From contig JAEDDW010000043.1 in assembly GCA_016293645.1 (NCBI GenBank), positions 1 to 14,655 on the forward strand: DNA of 14,655 bases, given 5' to 3'. The notes beneath the pieces were generated by a model that made no database searches, was not told the origin of the DNA, and saw nothing but the letters and a program-made list of their open reading frames with translations. Positions 1 to 6,817 of this stretch are shown in pieces (positions within the stretch are counted from its first letter, which is position 1; the number at the start of each line of letters is the position of its first letter). The stretch comes from Treponema sp. Lineage in GTDB: Bacteria > Spirochaetota > Spirochaetia > Treponematales > Treponemataceae. Made by a program: the position numbers and the translations under genes.

Positions 1-6
1 CTCGAG

Positions 7-36
7 TTCAATTAATCCCTCTTGGGATTAATTGAA
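7..36 (-). terminator. Perfect hairpin just after the isomerase gene
   Basis: A perfect inverted repeat with 13-bp arms (TTCAATTAATCCC and its complement) and a 4-nt loop lies 3 nt beyond the isomerase stop codon. Its position suggests 3'-end formation or mRNA protection. No U-tract follows on the minus strand: the next bases are CTCGAG and then the window ends. A canonical intrinsic terminator is therefore not fully shown. Confidence 0.5.
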
Positions 37-39
37 CCA

Positions 40-1545
40 TTAGTTGAATGGATTTTCTGTTGGGTACAATGTTCCCTTTGGCTGGTTGTATGCAACATCA
101 GCAATCTTGAGGTACTTGAACAATGTGAACAATGCCTTTCCGTAGTGTCCGAAAGCAACTGCACCGTGGTGTGGGTAGTTCTTCTGGATGAGAACGTGGC
201 GGTAGAATCTTCCCATTTCTGGAATTGCGAATACACCGATACCACCGAATGAGCGTGTTGCAACCGGGAGGATTTCACCCTGTGCAATGTATGCCTGGAG
301 CTTTGTATCTGGAGTTGTCTGCAATCTGAAGAATGTGATTGGACCTGGCATGATGTCTCCTTCGAGAGTACCGCGTGTAAAGTCTGGTGTACCACCGTTT
401 TCGAGGAGGCGGTTCTGGATGAGCTGGAACTTGATTCCAGGGTTGCATGACTTGTTCATGCAGCAGAATGGTGTGTTACCGCAGTGGAATGCCATGAATG
501 TGTCGTTGAGGACATATGGGTAAGAGAACTTGCCCTTGATGCTTTCGTCGTACATATCCTGTGGAACAGAGTTGTTGATGTCGAGGAGAGTAACTGGAGT
601 TCCAGAGATACATGTACCGATGTATTCAGAGAGGGCACCGAAGATATCTACTTCACAAGCAACCGGGATTCCGCGGGAAGCGAGGCGGCTGTTTACATAG
701 CAAGGTTCAAAGCCGAATTCCTTAGGGAATGCTGGCCAACACTTGTCTGCGAATACAACGTACTTCTTGCATCCCTTGTTTGCTTCTGCCCAGTCAAGGA
801 GTGTAAGTTCAAACTGTGCCATGCGTGGGAGAAGGTCTGGGAAGTTGTTTCCGCTTGAACCGAGTTCAGCTTCCATTTCCTTAACAACGTCTGCAATACG
901 CTTGTCGTCCTTGTGTGCGCGGTATGCAACGAGAAGGTCAAGTTCTGAGTTTTCCTGGATTTCAACACCGATGTCGTAAAGCCCCTTGATTGGTGCGTTA
1001 CATGCAAAGAAGTCCTGTGGGCGTGGTCCGAATGTGATGATCTTGAGGCTTGCAAGACCGATGATTGCGCGTGCAACTGGGATGAATTCTTCGATCATCT
1101 TTACGATGTCATCAGCTGTTCCAACTGGATATTCTGGAATGATTCCAGGAATCTTGCGGAGGTTGAGGTTGTATGAGCAGTTGAGCATACCACAGTATGC
1201 GTCACCACGACCGTTGATGAGGTCGTTCTGTGTTTCTTCTGCAGCAGCTACGAACATGCATGGTCCGTCAAACTTCTGTGCGATCTGTGTTTCCGGTGTT
1301 TCTGGACCAAAGTTTCCGAGGAATACAACAAGAGCGTTACAACCAGCGTTCTTTACTTCATCAACAGCCTTAAGCATGTCCTTTTCATTCTCTACAGTTG
1401 TCTTTGCTTCGTAGAGTTCGCCTTTGCCTGCAAAAGCCTTTACGATAGCTGCCCTTCTCTTTTCTGAAAGAGAGATAACGAAACAGTCGCGGCTTACTGC
1501 GATGATACCAAGTTTTACATCAGGGATGTTTTCAAACTTTGCCAT
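40..1545 (-). CDS. L-fucose/L-arabinose isomerase family protein
   Basis: This 501-residue cytoplasmic protein resembles the FucI/AraA aldose-ketose isomerase superfamily, which uses a divalent metal to interconvert an aldose such as L-fucose or L-arabinose and its ketose. The N-terminal half (about 1-170) is Rossmann-like, with VVFLGNFGPE near 73-82. The C-terminal catalytic part has the family pattern CEVDIFGALSEYIG (E298), TLLDINN (D322) and FHCGNTP (H354), and ends with a His-rich stretch at 459-467. By family knowledge E298, D322 and one of the late histidines are the likely metal ligands. The ATG at 1545 follows AGGAG at 10 nt. Codon choice is strongly biased (AAG, ATC, AAC), unlike the neighbouring ATPase gene, which suggests high expression. 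A cysteine-rich patch (CCMNKSC, 361-367) is notable. The family is clear but the substrate is not: fucose, arabinose or a related sugar are all possible, and no kinase or aldolase partner lies beside it. Confidence 0.85.
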   Translation of the reverse strand: MAKFENIPDVKLGIIAVSRDCFVISLSEKRRAAIVKAFAGKGELYEAKTTVENEKDMLKAVDEVKNAGCNALVVFLGNFGPETPETQIAQKFDGPCMFVAAAEETQNDLINGRGDAYCGMLNCSYNLNLRKIPGIIPEYPVGTADDIVKMIEEFIPVARAIIGLASLKIITFGPRPQDFFACNAPIKGLYDIGVEIQENSELDLLVAYRAHKDDKRIADVVKEMEAELGSSGNNFPDLLPRMAQFELTLLDWAEANKGCKKYVVFADKCWPAFPKEFGFEPCYVNSRLASRGIPVACEVDIFGALSEYIGTCISGTPVTLLDINNSVPQDMYDESIKGKFSYPYVLNDTFMAFHCGNTPFCCMNKSCNPGIKFQLIQNRLLENGGTPDFTRGTLEGDIMPGPITFFRLQTTPDTKLQAYIAQGEILPVATRSFGGIGVFAIPEMGRFYRHVLIQKNYPHHGAVAFGHYGKALFTLFKYLKIADVAYNQPKGTLYPTENPFN

Positions 1546-1632
1546 AGTGTGTGTGCTCCTTTTATGGAATATATTGTTTTATCGCCATTCATCCGAACGG
1601 CATCCTAAGAGTTCCGGAAATTGGAAAAAAAA

Positions 1633-1655
1633 CTGAATTTTTCGAAAAATATCAG
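1633..1655 (-). promoter_or_regulatory. Leader hairpin plus U-tract, possible attenuator
   Basis: Within the isomerase mRNA leader the minus strand can fold CTGA-T-ATTTTT / AAAAAT-TCAG and is followed at once by eight Ts (1632-1625). This has the form of an intrinsic terminator placed after the promoter and before the gene, although the stem is rich in A-T pairs. It could act as an attenuator, or it could be a weak AT-rich fold without function. Confidence 0.4.
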
Positions 1656-1664
1656 ATTTTTTTA

Positions 1665-1680
1665 TGGCAACCGGTTGCCA
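1665..1680. promoter_or_regulatory. LacI-family operator for the isomerase promoter
   Basis: TGGCAACCGGTTGCCA is a perfect 16-bp palindrome with the central CG and flanking AAC/GTT typical of LacI/GalR-family operators. It starts 5 bp downstream of the isomerase -10 box and so covers the expected transcription start. It differs from the operator near the LacI gene in this window, so a different regulator is likely. Confidence 0.75.
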
Positions 1681-1685
1681 TCTTG

Positions 1686-1714
1686 AATATAATACCACTA
1701 TTGCCAATTGTCAA
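1686..1714 (-). promoter_or_regulatory. Strong promoter of the isomerase gene
   Basis: On the minus strand TTGACA (1714-1709) is followed after 17 nt by TATATT (1691-1686). This is a consensus -35 and a 5/6 -10. The predicted start near 1679 leaves a leader of about 130 nt before the ATG at 1545. Confidence 0.8.
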
Positions 1715-1767
1715 GATTAATAATGAACTGAAATAAAATTACAAACAAAATGATAACAAAAACCAGT

Positions 1768-1773
1768 TATAAT
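1768..1773 (+). promoter_or_regulatory. -10 box of the diguanylate cyclase gene
   Basis: A perfect TATAAT lies 47 nt before the chosen ATG at 1821, giving a predicted leader of about 40 nt. No good -35 box is seen at 16-18 nt spacing, so the promoter may be weak or activator-dependent. Confidence 0.45.
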
Positions 1774-1820
1774 TGAACAAAATGATAGAATTGTGCCATA
1801 CTCATACAGGAGGGAATAAA

Positions 1821-2870
1821 ATGAAATTCAAGCTTGGGACACAGTTTTATCTATCAGCTTTTCTGTCCATTGTTCTTATAACACATGTCATCATGCTTTT
1901 CGATTCCATGATCCGTCAAGTCTATGCCTGCACCATCCAGAACGCAATTGGATGCATCGTCATCACCATACTGTACCTGACAAAGAAGAAAAGCAATCCG
2001 TTCGTGATGATTTTCTTTATCCTCCTCCATCTGGAACTCCAGGTTTTCATGGCCATTTTCTTTATGGGATGGAAGATGCAGTTTCAGTACTATTATCTTG
2101 GGGTCATGGTTTTCTCCGTACTCATGTCCTTTCCCCTGGACTCAAGAGAACTTACAAAAAAACAGAAATTTCTTGGAATTTCATCGACGGTCTTGTTTTT
2201 TTCGAGTTATATCATTTCACGGAACATCAATCCTCTCTATACGATTCCGGAAAAAATTGCAGACAGGATTGCCTTACTGAACTACATCAGCATTTTCTCA
2301 GGACTTGCTTTCCTTTCAAATCTGTTCCGAATGAATGCCATCCGTTTTGCATACATGATGAGAAACCAGTCCTTGAGGGATGAACTTACAAAGCTTTACA
2401 ACAGGCGTGGCATCCGTGCAGAAATGGACAGGGCTATTGATGCAATGCAGACGGAAGGAATTCCTTATGCCGTTGCGATTTTTGACATAGATGATTTCAA
2501 GCTCATAAACGACACCTATGGACACGATATGGGAGATGAGGTACTTAAGAAAATAGGAAAAATACTTCAGGATTTTGAAAACGAAATAATCACGGCCTGC
2601 AGATGGGGCGGAGAAGAATTTTTGCTGATCAGACAGAACTCGATCTACAAAGAGTCAATGGAAATTCTTGCCCATAAGATTGCCGGTAAAATTTCACAGC
2701 TCGAATTCAATTCAGACGGAACAGAATTCAAAGTTACAGTTACAGCAGGATGCGCAAATTCAGATCCGGAACTGTCACTGAACGAAACATTGAAGATTGC
2801 TGACAACCGGCTTTACCATGGAAAACAGACAGGCAAAAACAAGATTGTCAGCTATGATATTGATCAATAG
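1821..2870 (+). CDS. Membrane-bound diguanylate cyclase (GGDEF)
   Basis: This 349-residue protein makes the second messenger c-di-GMP from two GTP. The first 170 residues hold about six hydrophobic segments (roughly 9-28, 34-53, 60-84, 90-106, 117-133 and 149-168), an integral-membrane sensor of unknown input with no recognised named domain. A short linker leads to a GGDEF domain at about 185-349: DELTKLYNRRG, FDIDDFKLIND (D222, likely metal ligand), TYGHDMGD and the active-site motif GGEEF at 263-267. The motif is intact, so cyclase activity is expected. At the inhibitory I-site position (RxxD, nine to six residues before the motif) the residues are NEII (254-257), so product inhibition is probably absent. 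The start at 1821 is chosen for AGGAGGG six nt upstream; an in-frame TTG at 1773 is less likely. No EAL or HD-GYP domain is present. Confidence 0.88.
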   Translation: MKFKLGTQFYLSAFLSIVLITHVIMLFDSMIRQVYACTIQNAIGCIVITILYLTKKKSNPFVMIFFILLHLELQVFMAIFFMGWKMQFQYYYLGVMVFSVLMSFPLDSRELTKKQKFLGISSTVLFFSSYIISRNINPLYTIPEKIADRIALLNYISIFSGLAFLSNLFRMNAIRFAYMMRNQSLRDELTKLYNRRGIRAEMDRAIDAMQTEGIPYAVAIFDIDDFKLINDTYGHDMGDEVLKKIGKILQDFENEIITACRWGGEEFLLIRQNSIYKESMEILAHKIAGKISQLEFNSDGTEFKVTVTAGCANSDPELSLNETLKIADNRLYHGKQTGKNKIVSYDIDQ

Positions 2871-2880
2871 AAGAATGTAA

Positions 2881-3081
2881 TCAGTTGACCTTATAGCCTG
2901 CACCTTCAATAGCAGACTTTATGACTGAGTCTTCTACATCGGCAGAAAGTTTGACAGTTACCTTTGCTGCATTATGATCAGCTACGGCCTCTGTGACTCC
3001 CTGGATTTTTTCCACGGCTTCCTTGACGTGAGCCTCGCAATGTGAACACATCATTCCTTCAACATTGAATGTCTTCTCCAT
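2881..3081 (-). CDS. Possible separately translated CopZ-like copper chaperone inside copA
   Basis: The last 66 codons of copA form a complete HMA domain starting MEKTFNVEGMMCSHC and ending at the copA stop. The start codon (3081-3079) is preceded by AAGGAG (3094-3089) with a 7-nt spacer, as good a ribosome site as that of many genes here. The mRNA could therefore yield both the full ATPase and a free soluble Cu(I) chaperone. Alternatively, a former separate copZ fused to copA and kept its old start signal without using it. The domain is certain; independent translation is inference. Confidence 0.45.
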   Translation of the reverse strand: MEKTFNVEGMMCSHCEAHVKEAVEKIQGVTEAVADHNAAKVTVKLSADVEDSVIKSAIEGAGYKVN

Positions 3082-5385
3082 ATTTTTACTCCTTGGCTGG
3101 ATAATTTTCTCACCAGTCATTTTAACGCCTTTTTTTGCCTTGAACAAATTCAATCTCAAAGCATTTGTTACAACACAGAAACTTGAAAGACTCATGCAGG
3201 CTGCAGCGATCATTGGATTCAGGGCAAGTCCAAACCCATTGTAAAAAATTCCGGCGGCAAGAGGAATACCGAGAACATTGTAGATGAACGCCCAGAAAAG
3301 ATTCTGATGAATTATCCCAAGAGTCGACCGGCTGAGTCTTATCGCATTGAAAGCATCCATCACATTGCTTTTGACAAGGACAACACTTGCAGCATCGATG
3401 GCGACATCAGTTCCAGCCCCGATGGCGATTCCCGTGTCTGCGGAAGTAAGGGCAACGGCATCATTGACACCGTCACCTGTCATTGCAGTGAATCCAAATT
3501 CTTTTTTAAGGCTTTCTACGATTTTTGATTTTTCATCCGGTTTGACGGAAGCAAAAATTTTCGAGATGCCGGCTTTCTTTCCAATGGCATTTGAGGTAAT
3601 TTCATTGTCTCCGGTAATCATGGCAGTTCCAACACCGATCTTTTCCAGTTCCCTTACAGCAAGGGCAGCATCATCTTTTAGGGAATCCGAAACCGCGATG
3701 ATGCCAAGAAGTTTTCCGTCTGCGGAACACAAAAGCGGCGTTTTTCCTTCCGAGGCAAACCTGTCAAGCTGGGACTGTATTTTTTTCTTCTCTTCTGTAT
3801 CGGACGGATTGATGGAATCAAAGACAAATTTTCCATTGCCGGCAAAAATTTTCTTATGCCCAACAGTTCCTTTAATCCCTGAGCCCGGAACTTCCACATA
3901 ATCCTCAACTTCAAAAAGATCAATACCCTCAGCTTTGTCCATGACAGCCTTTGACAGCGGATGGCTGCTTTTGCTTTCAAGGCTTGCGGCATAGGCCAGA
4001 AGCTCATCCTCGGAATCACAAAAATGCACGATATCTGTCACTTCCGGAACACCTTTAGTCAAAGTTCCGGTTTTATCGAAACAGATTATTCTTGTACGTC
4101 CGGCATTTTCAAGTGCCGCAGAATTCTTGAACAGTATTCCGTTTCTTGCGCCGACTCCACAACCTGCCATTATGGCAACAGGAGTCGCAAGTCCCAGGGC
4201 ACAAGGACAGCTGATCACAAGAACCGCAACGGCACGTGAGAGTGCAAAGGAAATGTCCGCACCAGAAACAAGCCACACAATGAAAGTCACAATGGAAATG
4301 GAAATCACGACAGGAACAAATACGCCGGACACTTTGTCGGCAATCCGCTGAACCGGTGCTTTCCCCGACGATGCATCCATGACCATCTGAATGATTTTAG
4401 AAAAACCTGTATCCTGCCCTACTTTTTCCGCACGGAATTTTACGAATCCCTGGGTACACAAAGTGCTGGCATAGACCTTATGCCCCTCAGTTTTTTCGAC
4501 AGGAATGCTTTCACCAGTCAGAGAAGATTCATCAACTGAACAGTGACCTTCCAGCACGGTTCCGTCTGCAGGAATTTTCGAACCGCTTTTTACGATGACA
4601 ATTTCACCGGCTAGAAGTTCTTCAGCAGGAACAACAATTTCGATTCCACCACGTTCAACAGTCGCCGTCGATGGAGCAAGCTTCATAAGGGATTTTATGG
4701 CACTTGTTGTTTTACCTTTTGAAACAGATTCCAGCAACTTTCCAACGGTGATCAACGTGACGATCATTGCGGCACCTTCGAAATAAAGGTTCTTAAGACA
4801 AAGAGAAATCAGACCGGAATCATTTTCCGACACAGCACCCGTCAGAACAAAAAGCACCACAGTCGAATACAGAAAAGATACACCGGAACCAAGAGCAACA
4901 AGACTGTCCATATTTGGAGAAAGATTTCTGATTGCTTTGATTCCGCTTATGAAAAATTTTTTATTGATAAGAAGAATGATTGAGGAAAGGATAAACTGAA
5001 CAAAAGCAAAGGCACAGTAGTTTCCAACAAAAAAATCAGGAAGCGGAAGCCCCAGCATGTGATGCCCCATGGAAAAATACATCAGGACAATAAGAATGAA
5101 AACGGAACAGAAAAGACGCCGCCTAAGCAACATCGTCTCCGGTTCCTTTTCCTGGCCGCCATTCTTTCCGGAACTTTCATGAGTTCCGCCTTGAACAGAA
5201 GCACCATAGCCTGCCTTGACAACAGCGGCAATGATCTCATCATCCGAAAGATGGCTTTCAACAGTCATTGTATTTGCCAGCAGATTCACGGAACAATTCT
5301 CAACACCACCAAGATTGGAAACGGCTTTTTCAATTCGCGCAGAACAGGCCGCACAGGACATTCCGCTTATATCAAATTTCTGCAT
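2881..5385 (-). CDS. copA: Copper-exporting P1B-type ATPase with a C-terminal CopZ-like domain
   Basis: This 834-residue inner-membrane protein pumps Cu(I) out of the cytoplasm using ATP. In order it has an N-terminal heavy-metal-associated domain (about 1-65, GMSCAAC with C11 and C14), membrane segments from about 90, the actuator TGES (290-293), the metal-binding CPC (393-395), the phosphorylated DKTGT (D437), the HP motif (475-476) and TGDGVND (636-642). YNVLGIP (702-708) and MSLSS followed by N741 match the Cu(I)-type membrane signature. A second metal-binding domain of 66 residues follows a short linker and carries GMMCSHC (C780, C783). AGGAGG lies 4 nt before the ATG at 5385. No CsoR, CopY or CueR regulator is adjacent. 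Codon use is ordinary. Cu(I) specificity follows from the membrane motifs. Confidence 0.93.
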   Translation of the reverse strand: MQKFDISGMSCAACSARIEKAVSNLGGVENCSVNLLANTMTVESHLSDDEIIAAVVKAGYGASVQGGTHESSGKNGGQEKEPETMLLRRRLFCSVFILIVLMYFSMGHHMLGLPLPDFFVGNYCAFAFVQFILSSIILLINKKFFISGIKAIRNLSPNMDSLVALGSGVSFLYSTVVLFVLTGAVSENDSGLISLCLKNLYFEGAAMIVTLITVGKLLESVSKGKTTSAIKSLMKLAPSTATVERGGIEIVVPAEELLAGEIVIVKSGSKIPADGTVLEGHCSVDESSLTGESIPVEKTEGHKVYASTLCTQGFVKFRAEKVGQDTGFSKIIQMVMDASSGKAPVQRIADKVSGVFVPVVISISIVTFIVWLVSGADISFALSRAVAVLVISCPCALGLATPVAIMAGCGVGARNGILFKNSAALENAGRTRIICFDKTGTLTKGVPEVTDIVHFCDSEDELLAYAASLESKSSHPLSKAVMDKAEGIDLFEVEDYVEVPGSGIKGTVGHKKIFAGNGKFVFDSINPSDTEEKKKIQSQLDRFASEGKTPLLCSADGKLLGIIAVSDSLKDDAALAVRELEKIGVGTAMITGDNEITSNAIGKKAGISKIFASVKPDEKSKIVESLKKEFGFTAMTGDGVNDAVALTSADTGIAIGAGTDVAIDAASVVLVKSNVMDAFNAIRLSRSTLGIIHQNLFWAFIYNVLGIPLAAGIFYNGFGLALNPMIAAACMSLSSFCVVTNALRLNLFKAKKGVKMTGEKIIQPRSKNMEKTFNVEGMMCSHCEAHVKEAVEKIQGVTEAVADHNAAKVTVKLSADVEDSVIKSAIEGAGYKVN

Positions 5386-5389
5386 GGAG

Positions 5390-5395
5390 CCTCCT
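5390..5395 (-). promoter_or_regulatory. Ribosome binding site of copA
   Basis: AGGAGG precedes the ATG at 5385 with a short 4-nt spacer (CTCC). It supports this start, which places the first HMA motif GMSCAAC at residues 8-14 as usual in CopA proteins. Confidence 0.7.
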
Positions 5396-5421
5396 GATAG
5401 TTAGCAATAAGCAACAATATT

Positions 5422-5449
5422 AATATAATAAAATCAAAAGAAATTTCAA
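5422..5449 (-). promoter_or_regulatory. Probable copA promoter
   Basis: On the minus strand TTGAAA (5449-5444) and TATATT (5427-5422) are separated by 16 nt. No obvious CopY box or GC-rich CsoR dyad is seen around it. Confidence 0.5.
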
Positions 5450-5466
5450 ACCGTCATTTCTTAAGA

Positions 5467-6747
5467 TCACTCAGCAGAAAAAAATTCCTTCAAGGCACGG
5501 ACCATGTAAACAACATCATCAGCACCTGCAGTTTCACAGGCGGAATGCATTGCCCACTGCGCAAGACCGATGTCAACGCATCTGATGGAAACATGGGCGT
5601 TGCTTAGATTGCCAAGAGTAGATCCACCTGCAATGTCAGAACGGTTGGTATAGACCTGAACCGGAACTCCAGCTATTTCACACACACCACGGAACATGGC
5701 GGAACTGATTCCGTCTGTCGTGTACTTCTGGGATGCATTGTATTTGATGACCGGTCCACCGTTGATTTTAGGCCGGTTGACAGGATCAGCGGAAGAACTG
5801 AAATTCGGATGCATGGCATGGGCATTGTCGGCACTTACCATGAAACTTTCTGCTATTGCAACATGATATTCCTCATCATTTTTTCCACAGGCAGAAGAAA
5901 GCCTTTTCAAGACATCTTCCATGAATGTGGAATCAGCTCCCTGCCTTGTCAGGCTTCCAACTTCCTCATTGTCAAAGACACAATATACTTTTACGGCACT
6001 TTCATTTTTCCCCTGAAGGAATCCCTGCAAAGATGTCCAGGCGCACTCAAGGTCATCAAGCCTTGGGGATGCAATCATTTCATCGTTTGCCCCAACAAAA
6101 GTTCCTGTATCACGGCAGCAAAGGAAAATGTCACTGCCCGCGATTTTCTCAAGATTTACGCCGGCAGCCTTTGCTATGACATCCATCAGTCTTTCATCCT
6201 TGCAGCAGGAGAAGACCGGAAGCATGTCGTTCTGCACATTGTACTTCACACCATCATTTGCCTCACGGTTCATGTGGATTGCAAGGCTTGGAATCATCAG
6301 AAGATTTTTATCAACATAGAAAAGTTTTTCCTCGTAATCAAGAACAGAATCTTTTTTTAGAAGCAGACGGCCGGCAACGGACAGAGGTCTGTCAAACCAT
6401 GTTGAGCAGATCATTCCACCATATTTTTCAATGTTGAGCCTGACATAGTTCTGTTCCGAAACCATCTCAGGATTTTCCTTGATCTTGAAGCACGGCGAAT
6501 CACTGTGACTTGAACAGATGAGGAAACGTCTGAAATTTTTCTCCGGAACTGTAAAGGCAATGATGGAAGAACCATTGCGTTTTACGAAATAGGATCTGCC
6601 TGCGGTTATATTCCATTTCTCATTTTCGTGCAGTTCAGCAAATCCGTTTTCTTTGAGAATTTCCGAAATATTTGAAACTGCATGAAAGCAGCTTGGAGAT
6701 TTTTCAATGAAGCCAAGCATTTCCCTGGCCAATGTAATGTCTTTCAT
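5467..6747 (-). CDS. M18 family metallo-aminopeptidase
   Basis: This 426-residue cytosolic zinc aminopeptidase (aspartyl aminopeptidase family, M18) removes N-terminal residues from peptides. Diagnostic blocks are EKSPSCFHAV (15-24), SSHSDSP (H81), YGGMICSTWFDRPLSVAGR (109-127), SPRLDDLE (D231), FDNEEVGS (E261/E262), SADNAHAMHP (D307), GGSTLGN (374-380) and WAMHS (H401). Together these provide the expected two-metal site and catalytic glutamate. The start at 6747 gives the usual family N-terminus (MKDITLAREMLGFIEKSP). A 14-codon in-frame extension upstream runs through the terminator of the preceding gene and is rejected. There is no Shine-Dalgarno sequence; instead a perfect extended -10 box ends 7 nt before the ATG, so the mRNA is probably leaderless. 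It is likely a housekeeping peptidase with its own promoter. Confidence 0.92.
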   Translation of the reverse strand: MKDITLAREMLGFIEKSPSCFHAVSNISEILKENGFAELHENEKWNITAGRSYFVKRNGSSIIAFTVPEKNFRRFLICSSHSDSPCFKIKENPEMVSEQNYVRLNIEKYGGMICSTWFDRPLSVAGRLLLKKDSVLDYEEKLFYVDKNLLMIPSLAIHMNREANDGVKYNVQNDMLPVFSCCKDERLMDVIAKAAGVNLEKIAGSDIFLCCRDTGTFVGANDEMIASPRLDDLECAWTSLQGFLQGKNESAVKVYCVFDNEEVGSLTRQGADSTFMEDVLKRLSSACGKNDEEYHVAIAESFMVSADNAHAMHPNFSSSADPVNRPKINGGPVIKYNASQKYTTDGISSAMFRGVCEIAGVPVQVYTNRSDIAGGSTLGNLSNAHVSIRCVDIGLAQWAMHSACETAGADDVVYMVRALKEFFSAE

Positions 6748-6754
6748 GACCGCA

Positions 6755-6782
6755 ATTATAGCATAAAAAAAGGGACTGTCCG
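6755..6782 (-). promoter_or_regulatory. Extended -10 promoter of the aminopeptidase gene
   Basis: TGCTATAAT gives a perfect extended -10 (TATAAT at 6760-6755). CGGACA (4/6, 6782-6777) sits 16 nt upstream as the -35 and forms part of the downstream arm of the preceding terminator hairpin. The predicted start is at or 1 nt from the ATG (6747). Confidence 0.65.
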
Positions 6783-6799
6783 AGTACACGGGCAGTCCC
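6765..6799 (-). terminator. Intrinsic terminator of the beta-galactosidase gene
   Basis: GGGACTG pairs with CAGTCCC, extended by CCG/CGG past one mismatch, with a short loop (6799-6772). Seven Ts follow on the minus strand (6771-6765). It begins 18 nt after the beta-galactosidase stop codon. Confidence 0.88.
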
Positions 6800-6817
6800 A
6801 GAAAAAAAGGAAATATG

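Noticed and set aside
1773..1820. TTG start for the diguanylate cyclase
   Set aside because: The TTG overlaps the last base of a TATAAT box, whereas ATG 1821 has AGGAGGG at 6 nt and starts a normal membrane protein N-terminus.
6748..6789. Longer aminopeptidase reading with 14 extra codons
   Set aside because: It runs through the terminator stem and -10 box of this region and adds residues before the normal M18 N-terminus. No ribosome site supports it.
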